DNA from: JAPPLB01 sp965206655 | Lineage (GTDB): Bacteria; Acidobacteriota; Terriglobia; Bryobacterales; UBA6623 | Direction of reading: 5' to 3' | Length of the DNA stretch: 64,000 nt | Assembly: GCA_965206655.1 (NCBI GenBank) | Contig: CBDBKC010000017.1 | Location: 1 to 64,000 of the forward strand | Shown: positions 54,563 to 62,853 of the stretch, piece after piece | Position numbering within the stretch: the stretch's first letter is position 1 | Layout of the letters: the number at the start of each line of letters is the position of its first letter | Program-made: the position numbers and the translations under genes | The notes under the pieces: model-generated | What the model saw: the letters and a program-made list of their open reading frames with translations, nothing else | The model's database searches: none | Told to the model about the DNA's origin: nothing

Positions 54563-55477
54563 GGTTTGAGTATCTTCTTCGCTCCGTCCTAGAATCCACA
54601 GCACACCGAACGTCCAGATTAGTTCAGCCAAGGTGAGCCACAGCCTCACGCCCACCGCCACTGTCATCGCCGTGCCGAGAGGCATGCGTTGGCTCACGAG
54701 CAAACCGAACATCCCATCCCGCACGCCCATCCCGGCCGGCGCGATCATCGAAATCATACCCACGAGCCACGCCAACGCATAGTCGCTCGCCAACCGCGGC
54801 ACGGATTCCCAGGGTATGTCGAGGACGCCTCTCACGAACAGGGCTACCGACGCCCCGAAGATCAGCCAGGTCGCGAGGTAGAACAGCCAGATGCCGGCCA
54901 TCGCCCGCCAGTGGATACGCAACGGCTCGTAGGGTTGGCCGAGCCTGCTCGACAGACGCTTGGCCCAGAAGTTCAGCACCTTCGGATGAATCAAGCTGCA
55001 AGCAACAACCGGGACGATCCATATCGCGAGGCGGTGGTAGCGGTTGAGGGCAGGCAATGTCTCCGAGAGAAACCATAACGCGGGGATGATCGACGCCAGG
55101 AACAAGATCACCGTCTCGACGAGAGTCGTGGCAATCGTCGCGTGCGCCGGAACCCCGTGCAAACCGGCGAGATAGATGCGGCTCAAGTACTGCCAAATCG
55201 TCCCCGGCACGTAGCGGCTTAGCTCACCCTTTCGGACCACCTCGAAGGCCTGCTGGAAGCTGAGTTTGTGTCCGAAATGCTGGAGGATGTACGCCCAAAT
55301 GCGCGGACGCACCACGAACCACCAGCCCGTCAGCAAGAACGACGCAGTAAGCTCCAGCGGGCGGAAACTCCACGCGGCGTTGCGAACCTCCTGCCAGTTC
55401 TGATAGATCACGCGCCCGATGAAGAACGCGATGACGAGCGGGACCAGGTACTTCAGTACGTTCGTGAGGCGCTTCAC
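54554..55477 (-). CDS. Lysylphosphatidylglycerol synthase/UPF0104-type membrane protein
   Basis: 307 residues, about eight membrane helices, of the AglD/MprF-N-terminal type: LKYLVPLVIAFFIGRVIYQNW, RYVPGTIWQYLSRIYLA, GVRDGMFGLLVSQRMPLG. Members flip or channel polyprenyl-linked or lipid-linked substrates in glycan pathways. It overlaps the 3' end of the GT-C gene tail to tail by nine bases, and the GT2 gene lies upstream on the same strand after 51 bases, so the GT2 and this gene are probably co-transcribed. Confidence 0.85.
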   Translation of the reverse strand: MKRLTNVLKYLVPLVIAFFIGRVIYQNWQEVRNAAWSFRPLELTASFLLTGWWFVVRPRIWAYILQHFGHKLSFQQAFEVVRKGELSRYVPGTIWQYLSRIYLAGLHGVPAHATIATTLVETVILFLASIIPALWFLSETLPALNRYHRLAIWIVPVVACSLIHPKVLNFWAKRLSSRLGQPYEPLRIHWRAMAGIWLFYLATWLIFGASVALFVRGVLDIPWESVPRLASDYALAWLVGMISMIAPAGMGVRDGMFGLLVSQRMPLGTAMTVAVGVRLWLTLAELIWTFGVLWILGRSEEDTQTSP

Positions 55478-55528
55478 GGGGATCGAAACTCTGTCATCGA
55501 TCAGGAACAGATCAGCAAACCGGCGGCT

Positions 55529-56446
55529 TCAGTCGAGCCTTTCCCTAACGGCGTAGAACGGCAGTGACGACCCCACGGACCGGAACGCCAAGATGTACTC
55601 CGCGGCCCAGCCGATGCCAAGAAAGAGTGTACCGGCTAGAAAACATGTCGCACTTCCCGCAAGCAGCAATGCGGGTCCCGCGCCCAGAGTCACCCAGGCG
55701 GTCAGTGCTACCGCCGCGAACAGGAACCAAAGCGTCGCCGCCCAGCCGAACCCGTGAGCCGGCCGTTCGCGGAAGCGCGTCAAGAAGATGACAGTTACCA
55801 AGTCGAAGAAACCTTTGAACATCCGCTCGATGCCATATTTCGAACGTCCGTGGCGTCGGGGATGATGGGTAACCTCGATTTCCGTCACCCGAAACCCTTC
55901 CGCCGCCACGAGCACAGGAATGAAGCGGTGCATCTCGCCATAGATCCGCAACGAGCGCGCTGCCTCCCCCCGAAACGCCTTGAAACCGCAGTTGATGTCA
56001 CGGACATCCAGACCCGTAGACCGCCGCACCGCGAAATTGAACAACCGTGACGAGACGACCTTGCTAATCGGATCGTGACGCCGCTTCTTCCACCCGGTCA
56101 CCAGGTCGTAGCCTTCCTTGAGCTTGGCCAGAAAGCGCGGGATCTCGGAGGGATCGTCCTGTAGATCGCCATCCATCGTAATCACCGTCTCGCCGCGTAC
56201 GAGGGCGAACCCGGCCATCAAGGCCGCCGTCTTGCCAAAGTTTCTGCGTAGCCGCAGAACGCGTACGCGGCCCGGACGATGCAGCGCCAGCAACCGTGCC
56301 CAGGTATCGTCAACACTGCCGTCATCGACAAAGATCAGCTCGTAGCCGTCGTCGAGGACACCCGCGATCCGCCCGGCGAGGTCTTCAACTGTATCCTGCT
56401 CGTCCCGGACAGGGACAACGATGGACAGTCGTGGAATCTCGGGCAT
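55529..56446 (-). CDS. Family 2 glycosyltransferase (polyprenyl-phosphate sugar synthase)
   Basis: 305-residue GT-A enzyme of the DPM1/GtrB type. Motifs: RLSIVVPVRDEQDTV, LIFVDDGSVDDTW, the metal-binding MDGDLQDDP, and VTGWKKRRHDP, DINCGFKAFRG, then two C-terminal membrane helices (WFLFAAVALTAWVTLG, GTLFLGIGWAAEYIL). It probably makes a sugar-phosphate-polyprenol donor that the GT-C enzyme at 52853 uses. Starts at ATG 56446. Confidence 0.92.
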   Translation of the reverse strand: MPEIPRLSIVVPVRDEQDTVEDLAGRIAGVLDDGYELIFVDDGSVDDTWARLLALHRPGRVRVLRLRRNFGKTAALMAGFALVRGETVITMDGDLQDDPSEIPRFLAKLKEGYDLVTGWKKRRHDPISKVVSSRLFNFAVRRSTGLDVRDINCGFKAFRGEAARSLRIYGEMHRFIPVLVAAEGFRVTEIEVTHHPRRHGRSKYGIERMFKGFFDLVTVIFLTRFRERPAHGFGWAATLWFLFAAVALTAWVTLGAGPALLLAGSATCFLAGTLFLGIGWAAEYILAFRSVGSSLPFYAVRERLD

Positions 56447-56520
56447 AGCGAGAGCCGATCATAACAAACCGCCCGGCGCAGGCGTCCTCGTTTCCTTCCA
56501 TACGAGGTGGGAGGAGCGAG

Positions 56521-57426
56521 CTAGGGTCCAAGGAGCTTCGCCATCAGAAAGTCCTGCGCGCTGGCGTACTTCTCGGATTTCGAAACACCCTCAATCAGGA
56601 GGTGAGTTTCGTGCCCGCCGCGATCTGCTTTCTCTTTCATCTTTACGCCGTAGACGGGATGGTGGATACCGTGGCCGGCGTTCTCGGACGGGAGCGTCAT
56701 ATTGTTCCCGTACGTCATCAACAACGGCGGATCGTCGGAGGTCAGATGGTTGTAGGGGGAAAACTCCACGTAGAGGTCGCGGTGCTTCTCGTAGTTCGCC
56801 AGGGCGCCTTCGATGGTCTTCTCGCCGACGGCCATGTTAATCATGCGGTGCGTGAGGACATTGGGTCCCAGCCACGGCTCGATCACCTTCGGATCGATCG
56901 ACGTTTGCCCGCCTCGGACCGCCGCCGCCGCAACTCGCGTCGATTCCCTTAGCACGGGATCGGGTGAGTTGGGATCCGCCAGATCGTCATGCAGCAGGAG
57001 CCACATCGATGTGCAAGCGCCGGCGCTGCCTCCGGTGAGAGCGATTCTGGTCTTATCGATGTTCCACTCGGCTGCCTTTGACTTGATGAATTGAATCGCC
57101 CGGGCCGCGTCGTGAACCGGAGCCGGCAGCGGCGCCTCGCCCGTCAACCGATAGTTGATCGCCGCGTACGAGACCCCCTTCTTCAGGAATGGGCGAAAGT
57201 TCTCAACGGGCTGCTTCTTGTCGCCGCCCGTCCAGCCACCGCCGTGGATGTAAACGAGCAAAGGGCGGGGACCGTCGCCCTGGGCCTTCCAGAAGTCAAT
57301 GACGTTCATTGGGTGCGGACCGTAGGAAAGATTGGCCGTGGTCGGCGCGGGCCCCGCAGCCGAGTCCTGAACACAGCCCATGGCGGCAAGGGCGAGGGCG
57401 AGCAGTATAGCGGTGGATAGCTTCAT
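56521..57426 (-). CDS. Secreted lipase/esterase of the BD-FAE/HSL type
   Basis: 301 residues with a lipoprotein-like signal (LLALALAAMGC). The oxyanion motif HGGGW (YIHGGGWTGGDKK), the nucleophile GGSAGACTS and the C-terminal His in GGHETHL (with PSENAGHGIHHPV nearby) form an alpha/beta hydrolase triad. The sequence resembles bacterial carboxylesterases of the BD-FAE-type. The signal ends in a Cys, so the protein is likely membrane-anchored on the outer side. Substrate unknown. Confidence 0.85.
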   Translation of the reverse strand: MKLSTAILLALALAAMGCVQDSAAGPAPTTANLSYGPHPMNVIDFWKAQGDGPRPLLVYIHGGGWTGGDKKQPVENFRPFLKKGVSYAAINYRLTGEAPLPAPVHDAARAIQFIKSKAAEWNIDKTRIALTGGSAGACTSMWLLLHDDLADPNSPDPVLRESTRVAAAAVRGGQTSIDPKVIEPWLGPNVLTHRMINMAVGEKTIEGALANYEKHRDLYVEFSPYNHLTSDDPPLLMTYGNNMTLPSENAGHGIHHPVYGVKMKEKADRGGHETHLLIEGVSKSEKYASAQDFLMAKLLGP

Positions 57427-57482
57427 GAGAGTTTCTCCTAGGAAAGGGCTTCGCGCATCCGGCGCAAGATTACCACAGCAGG

Positions 57483-58955
57483 CTAAAACCTCCGCGACCA
57501 GTCACTGGGCCAGCGTTCGACCACAACTTTAGTCTGAGTAAAGAACTCGATCCCATGCCGCCCCTGTGCGTGCAAGTCGCCGAAGAAGCTTTCCTTCCAT
57601 CCGCTAAAGGGGAAGTAGGCCATCGGCGCGGCGACGCCGACGTTGATTCCGACATTGCCGACCTCCGCCTCGTAACGGAATCTACGAGCGTGGGCGCCGC
57701 TCGATGTGAACAGACAGGCCATATTCCCGTAAGCGGCGCGATTCACGTATCGAATAGCGTCATCAATGGTTTCGACGGGATGAATGGTCAGCACAGGACC
57801 AAAGATCTCCGTCGCACCCACCTCGCTTTCAACGGGAACACCGCTCAGTACCGTCGGGCCGACAAAGCTACCACTCTCGCAGCCGGACACCCGGGGCGAA
57901 CGTCCATCGACAAGGATTTCAGCGCCTTCCGCAGCACCTTTAGCGATGAGGCCCTCAATGCGTTCTTTACTCCCGTGCGAAATCACAGGACCCATTTCGA
58001 CGCCGGCATCGAGTCCGTTGCCGACAACGCGGGAGCGAGCGACTTCGGCGAGGGCCTCGCTGAATTCTTTCACGGCATCGCCAACCGGGATGGCCACCGA
58101 ACTGGCTAGGCAGCGCTGGCCGGCGCATCCGAACGAGCTATCGGCTGCAATGCGGACGGTCATTTCGATATCGGCGTCCGGCAGGACAATGATAGGGTTC
58201 TTCGCTCCGCCCTGGCATTGCGCGCGTTTGCCGTTGGCGGTGGCGCGGGAATAGACATACTTGGCGACCGGCGTCGAGCCGACGAAACTGACGGCGCGGA
58301 TCGCGGGGTGGTCGAGAATGGCATCGACGGCCTCCCCTGAACCGTTCACCATGTTGACAACCCCGTTGGGAAAGCCCGCTTCGTCAATCAGCCGGAAGAG
58401 CGCCTGCATCGTCAGCGGAACTTTTTCCGAAGGTTTCACGATGCAGGTATTGCCGCAGGCCAGCGCATAGGGCAAAAACCACATCGGGATCATCGCCGGG
58501 AAGTTAAACGGGCAGATGATGGCGGCAACCCCGACCGGTTGCCGGATCATCATTTCGTCGATCCCGGGGGCGATGTCCTCGGAGTTGTATCCCTGAAGCA
58601 GCATCGGCACGCCACAGGCGACTTCGACGTTCTCAATGGCGCGCTGGATTTCGCCCTTCGATTCAGCAAGGGTCTTGCCGCATTCAAGAGTAACGGTGCG
58701 CGCTATATCGTCAAGGTCGCGTTCGAGCAGGGCTTTGAGCTTGTAGAGGAACTGCGCCCGGTCGTTGGGCGGCGTCCGGCGCCATTCGGAATAGGCTTGG
58801 GCCGCGGCATCGGCGGCATCAGCGACATCGCCGCCGCCAGAGAGGGGCGTTGCCGCAAGCGCCTCACCGGTGGCCGGGTTGATTACATCCAGGGCCTCGA
58901 CGGCCGATGACTCCTGCCAATGACTGTTGATGTAGTTGGTGAGTTTTACCGCCAT
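57483..58955 (-). CDS. mmsA: Methylmalonate-semialdehyde dehydrogenase (CoA-acylating)
   Basis: 490-residue aldehyde dehydrogenase. NAD-binding signature CPFNFPAMIPMWFLPYALACGN, catalytic Cys in FGCAGQRCLA, and the MMSDH-specific QCQGGAKNPIIVLPDAD region in place of the usual general-base Glu motif. It converts malonate or methylmalonate semialdehyde to acetyl- or propionyl-CoA in valine, thymine or myo-inositol breakdown; no inositol genes are nearby. Length is typical. Confidence 0.93.
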   Translation of the reverse strand: MAVKLTNYINSHWQESSAVEALDVINPATGEALAATPLSGGGDVADAADAAAQAYSEWRRTPPNDRAQFLYKLKALLERDLDDIARTVTLECGKTLAESKGEIQRAIENVEVACGVPMLLQGYNSEDIAPGIDEMMIRQPVGVAAIICPFNFPAMIPMWFLPYALACGNTCIVKPSEKVPLTMQALFRLIDEAGFPNGVVNMVNGSGEAVDAILDHPAIRAVSFVGSTPVAKYVYSRATANGKRAQCQGGAKNPIIVLPDADIEMTVRIAADSSFGCAGQRCLASSVAIPVGDAVKEFSEALAEVARSRVVGNGLDAGVEMGPVISHGSKERIEGLIAKGAAEGAEILVDGRSPRVSGCESGSFVGPTVLSGVPVESEVGATEIFGPVLTIHPVETIDDAIRYVNRAAYGNMACLFTSSGAHARRFRYEAEVGNVGINVGVAAPMAYFPFSGWKESFFGDLHAQGRHGIEFFTQTKVVVERWPSDWSRRF

Positions 58956-59104
58956 GCGCCGACTCTTCCTCCAGCGATTTAGTTCTGCCTACTCCCTACC
59001 GCGATCCCCGCGGAGCGGAAACTCCGGAATAGCAAGATCCTCATTGTGATCTTTTCGAGCGCTACTTGTCGCGCATCGGTCCCTGCGATACATGTCAGAG
59101 GCGT

Positions 59105-59650
59105 CTATTCCTCCGGAATGATCCAAAGGTAGATCGACCGATCTTCGAGTTTGACACGCTTCTCGGGTTCCCACTCCTCGCCCATGTTGAAGTTATGGGA
59201 AACAACACGCGTGCCCGGCTTGAGCTCGGACAGCAGCTTCGGGCGCAACCGAATGTTCAGCGAGCGGAGCAGGTAAAGGGTGACAACAGTGGCCTCGGAG
59301 ATGTCGGCCGTGAAGAGATCCTCATTGCGGAAGGTCACTCGATCGGTCACGCCGGCAATGGACGCGGTGTCTTTGGACTCAGCGATCCGCACCGGGGCGA
59401 TGTCGATGCCGACCGCGCGGGCCCCGCGCTTCGCCGCCGACACGGCGATTCGCCCATCGCCGCAACCCAGGTCATACACCACGTCGTTAGGTCCCACACG
59501 CGCCAGCTTCAGCATCTCGTCGACAACCGCCTGCGGAGTGGGCACGAAAATGACGTCCGGCTTCGGGTCGCGTGATGTCTGAGCGAACAGAGACACCGCG
59601 CCGAGCAGCAAGACGAGCCGTACGAACCAGAGAATCTGAGTCGGCCACAT
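59105..59650 (-). CDS. Methyltransferase-fold protein with signal peptide
   Basis: 181 residues. The N-terminus is a signal peptide (WFVRLVLLLGAVSLFAQ). The rest is a class I methyltransferase: DVVYDLGCGDGRIAV (motif I), GIDIAPVRI, NEDLFTADISEATVVTLYLL (motif post-II and DPPY-like DLF) and PGTRVVSHNF. It may act outside the cytoplasm or be a redeployed fold with unknown substrate; SAM is not known to be available there. The family with this combination is seen in other Acidobacteria. Confidence 0.82.
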   Translation of the reverse strand: MWPTQILWFVRLVLLLGAVSLFAQTSRDPKPDVIFVPTPQAVVDEMLKLARVGPNDVVYDLGCGDGRIAVSAAKRGARAVGIDIAPVRIAESKDTASIAGVTDRVTFRNEDLFTADISEATVVTLYLLRSLNIRLRPKLLSELKPGTRVVSHNFNMGEEWEPEKRVKLEDRSIYLWIIPEE

Positions 59651-59761
59651 GGTGTGTCTCGTTTTGCCGGCGGGGTTCCGCCTGCATCCTTAGGGCGCTT
59701 CGCCCGACCGCGCGGTTACTCGCCTCTCATCCTCGGCGTAGGCGTCGCCGCGATTCGCGTA

Positions 59762-60736
59762 TCACTGTCGTTGGGGCCCGGTCACGTCCCACCATTTGCC
59801 GCCGTTCGTTGTCTTCAGCACGCCCCCTTCGCCGCCATAGTAGAGCGTACTGGGCGTGGTCCTTGCGTCGAAAACGAGCGTCCATGTGCGGTTCGACCAC
59901 TGAAGCCCGGCAACCTCAAAACTCCTTCCGCTGTCCGCGCTTCGAAAGACACCCTTGCCGGTACCGGCGTAAACATGGGCAGGATTACGCGGATCGACGG
60001 CCAAGGTGAGGATGTGCTGGATCAGGGGCTCTTCTCCCAGAGTCCAAGTCCAACCGCTATCAGCCGAGCGGTAAACGCCGCCGGGATCAGTAGCCGCATA
60101 CAGCACGCGCGAATCCGTCGGATCAATAGCGAGCGCGCGCACATCGATATCGAACAGCCCAGCAGTATTGGCTTTCCAGTTCTCCCCGCCATCGGTCGTC
60201 TTATAGACACCGTGCCAAGTGCCGGCGTACAGGATTTGGGCGTCGCGTGGATCAATGACAAGAGCGCGGAGAGTCTTGTCAATCAGTCCCCGGTTGACCT
60301 CGCGCCACCACCCGCCCCCGTCCGTTGTCTTGAACACGCCGCCACCATCGGTGCCGGCGTAAAGCGTTCCGCCGGCCGTGGGATCGATTGCCAAACCTCG
60401 AATCCTGCCGGTCGTCAGTCCTTCATTGACCGGCGCCCACGAGCCCGCGGCGTCGGCACTCTTGTAGACCCCCATCTCGTAAGTCCCCGTGTAGATGACA
60501 TCTGGGTTCGACGGGTCGAGCACAATGTTACGCGGGCCCAAGTTCGCCAAACCTGTCGACGGCCAGTTGTCTTTTCCGCCTCGGGTCGTCTTACAAAGCC
60601 CCTTAGCGGCCCCCACGTAAATGATTTCAGGATGCGTCGGATGCAACGCAATCGCCTGCGTTTCCCCGCCGCCCGGCGAGCCCATTTGAGGATAGGCGGG
60701 CAGGCAGACAAGAAGAGCACACAATCTGCAAACCAT
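59762..60736 (-). CDS. Secreted BNR/YCF48-like beta-propeller protein
   Basis: 324 residues, signal MVCRLCALLVCLPAYPQ, then Asp-box-rich repeats: NPDVIYTGTYEMGVYKSADAAG, GTLYAGTDGGGVFKTTDGGGWW, AQILYAGTWHGVYKTTDGGENW, and others, about seven. The S-x-D-x-G-x-T/W boxes mark a sialidase/sortilin-type propeller without an obvious active site. The ATG at 60736 is preferred to 60775, as the signal peptide begins there. It follows the 634-residue gene with an overlap of about 12 bases between stop and start regions, so the two are likely co-translated. Confidence 0.85.
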   Translation of the reverse strand: MVCRLCALLVCLPAYPQMGSPGGGETQAIALHPTHPEIIYVGAAKGLCKTTRGGKDNWPSTGLANLGPRNIVLDPSNPDVIYTGTYEMGVYKSADAAGSWAPVNEGLTTGRIRGLAIDPTAGGTLYAGTDGGGVFKTTDGGGWWREVNRGLIDKTLRALVIDPRDAQILYAGTWHGVYKTTDGGENWKANTAGLFDIDVRALAIDPTDSRVLYAATDPGGVYRSADSGWTWTLGEEPLIQHILTLAVDPRNPAHVYAGTGKGVFRSADSGRSFEVAGLQWSNRTWTLVFDARTTPSTLYYGGEGGVLKTTNGGKWWDVTGPQRQ

Positions 60737-60747
60737 CGCCCTTGTGA

Positions 60748-62652
60748 TCACTCCGCCTCCTCGCCCCGCTGCCACGGGAACTCGTACGAAGGCGTATGCG
60801 CGTGTCGGCGAGTGCGGAGACGTATGTGGACACCCGCTCCCGGCGCCATGTCTACTTGGAGCACGGGTGCCCCCACCTCGACGGATTTCTCCTCAGCCCC
60901 CGGCCCACCCCGTGCGCCCCGATAAGCGACTTCCTCAATCTCATCCTCTCCGTATGCCCCTGCCTGAACGGTCACCTCACGCGACTCGGACAGATTCGTA
61001 TTCACGAGGTCCACTTCGACAACATCCTCCGTGACGCTCGTGACGAGTGCGGCGACGCCCTGGGGAAGGCCGGGTTCGCGACGGTCGGCGTCGAAGTACC
61101 GCAGCCGCGCGTGAAGCATTTCACCTCGTTTATGAACTGGAACGCCGCCGATCGTCAGGCGAACGAGATTGTCGGTCGGCATGGGGTCAAGTGATAACCA
61201 TTTCGCGTCAAACCAGGTTTCCGGATCGCCGTGCTCGTTCAAGATCTGGTCCATCTTGTTCTGTATGTAGCGCAGGTCGTTGCGGAACGCTTCGACAGGA
61301 TGTGCCGCGTTCTTCCCGTTTACGAAGTAAGCCCACTTGAGACCGGCATCACGCAAACCGCCACTGGCCTGCTGGGCTTCGGCCAAGCGCTCGACCTGCC
61401 GCCAGTCGTCTTCGCTGTGCGACATCTGCCAGAGTTGCACGTAAGGCGAAGATGACTCCGGCACGAAATGATGCCAGCCGTTGCGGGCGTCATACCGAAT
61501 CGGAACGCGGGGAACGCCCTCGACAATCTTGCCGCGCTCTCGCATGATGGCCATTTGGCTTCGCGGCAAGTCGAACCAGTGCTTTTCGCCTGTCAGCAGA
61601 AACGCCACCTTGGCCGCCGTCAGCGTGGCCAGCACGATGTCAGTCCCACCGCGCACCCACTTCCAGCCGTAGTAACCGCCCCACCAGTTGCCGTCGTTGT
61701 ATTCGCCGATCTTGCCGCTCAGCCCGATGTTGTCAGGCGTAATGCCGTTGTTCTGTCTTGTCAGCTCAACCCACTTGCCGAGATAGTCCGTAACCCAACG
61801 GCGGTACTTCTCCGCGCCGGTATAGAGAAAGGCGTTGGCAATGAGCGGCGTCGAAGTCAGGTTGATCGGCACGTCGCCCTTCGCCATGTGGTCGCTCATT
61901 GCTTTGACGATGAGCGCGAATTGATCGTTTTTAGGATGGTCGTTGATCCAGCCGGTTGAAGAATCAACGCCGGGAATGTCGTCGAACGGCAGGTGATAGT
62001 AGACCAGGTTGGCGTTGGTCGGGATCCAGTCGCGCTTACGCCATTCCATCTTTGGGCCGCGGCTGCCGTTCATCGACGCCCGCATGAGTTTCAGTTCGGG
62101 GTTGTAGTTCGGCGCTTCCGGGTCCTCCCCGGTAAACATCGCGGCGAACTTGACCGCGCGGTCCCGAAACGTTTCGTCGCGCGGATCGGCCATGCCCATC
62201 GGATAGAGAGAGACATAGCCCTCACCGTGGTGCATCCAATCCCAATTGCTGTCGAACTCGCGGTAGATCTGCCCATAGCGGCTGAATTGGCGCGTGATGC
62301 CTTCCCACACATGCCGGTGAAGGATGTCGAGTTCGCGCGAGCCGCCGAGGACATAGTGCAATGAGTAGCCGCGGAAGGCCTCGTAGGCATCGTCGGATGA
62401 ATTCATGCCGCCCTCATAGCGCTCTTTCCAGCGCAACGAGCCATCAGGCAACACATAGGCGTCGGCGAACTCCTTACCGGCCCGATTCATCGTCTCGATG
62501 AGCTGCCGCTCGAGCAGCGCCCATTCTGGAGCAGCCGTCGGGACATCGGCACGAATCGTAACGGGCTGCTTGCCCCGTGACTCCGCTGGCAGGGCCGCCG
62601 GGAGCAGGGCCACCGCTAACGCTAAACCGCACCAACGCTGGAAGAAAACCAT
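60748..62652 (-). CDS. Large secreted protein of unknown function
   Basis: 634 residues with signal peptide (WCGLALAVALLPAALPAES). I do not recognise the family. The body is rich in Trp, Tyr, Asn and Asp and predicted helical (RYEGGMNSSDDAYEAFRGY, GYYGWKWVRGGTDIVLATLTAAKVAFLLTGEKHWFD), which suggests an (alpha/alpha) toroid like those of polysaccharide lyases or glycoside hydrolases; that is inference only. A C-terminal beta-rich domain (about 540-620) carries GVAALVTSVTEDVVEVDL and VTVQAGAYG. Co-oriented with the BNR-like gene downstream, with a stop/start overlap. Confidence 0.75.
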   Translation of the reverse strand: MVFFQRWCGLALAVALLPAALPAESRGKQPVTIRADVPTAAPEWALLERQLIETMNRAGKEFADAYVLPDGSLRWKERYEGGMNSSDDAYEAFRGYSLHYVLGGSRELDILHRHVWEGITRQFSRYGQIYREFDSNWDWMHHGEGYVSLYPMGMADPRDETFRDRAVKFAAMFTGEDPEAPNYNPELKLMRASMNGSRGPKMEWRKRDWIPTNANLVYYHLPFDDIPGVDSSTGWINDHPKNDQFALIVKAMSDHMAKGDVPINLTSTPLIANAFLYTGAEKYRRWVTDYLGKWVELTRQNNGITPDNIGLSGKIGEYNDGNWWGGYYGWKWVRGGTDIVLATLTAAKVAFLLTGEKHWFDLPRSQMAIMRERGKIVEGVPRVPIRYDARNGWHHFVPESSSPYVQLWQMSHSEDDWRQVERLAEAQQASGGLRDAGLKWAYFVNGKNAAHPVEAFRNDLRYIQNKMDQILNEHGDPETWFDAKWLSLDPMPTDNLVRLTIGGVPVHKRGEMLHARLRYFDADRREPGLPQGVAALVTSVTEDVVEVDLVNTNLSESREVTVQAGAYGEDEIEEVAYRGARGGPGAEEKSVEVGAPVLQVDMAPGAGVHIRLRTRRHAHTPSYEFPWQRGEEAE

Positions 62653-62853
62653 AGTGACTTCACTCGCTTGTTCGGGGAAAGAGCATTATGACGGATTGGC
62701 CCGTTTTGTGCGCCGCATCTCGCGAATGGCGAAAAGCCGTCCGTACGCCGTTCTCAGCCCGCGTCCACAGTCATGATCGGCCCGCGCACCCTTATCAATG
62801 AAGCCCCTATCAACTAAGATGATTACGCGCCCCGCAAACGCGCGAACCATCGA
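62653..62853. other. Divergent promoter region
   Basis: 201 bases between the divergent 634-residue protein gene and the PSCyt1 gene. No clear boxes or repeats seen. Confidence 0.4.
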
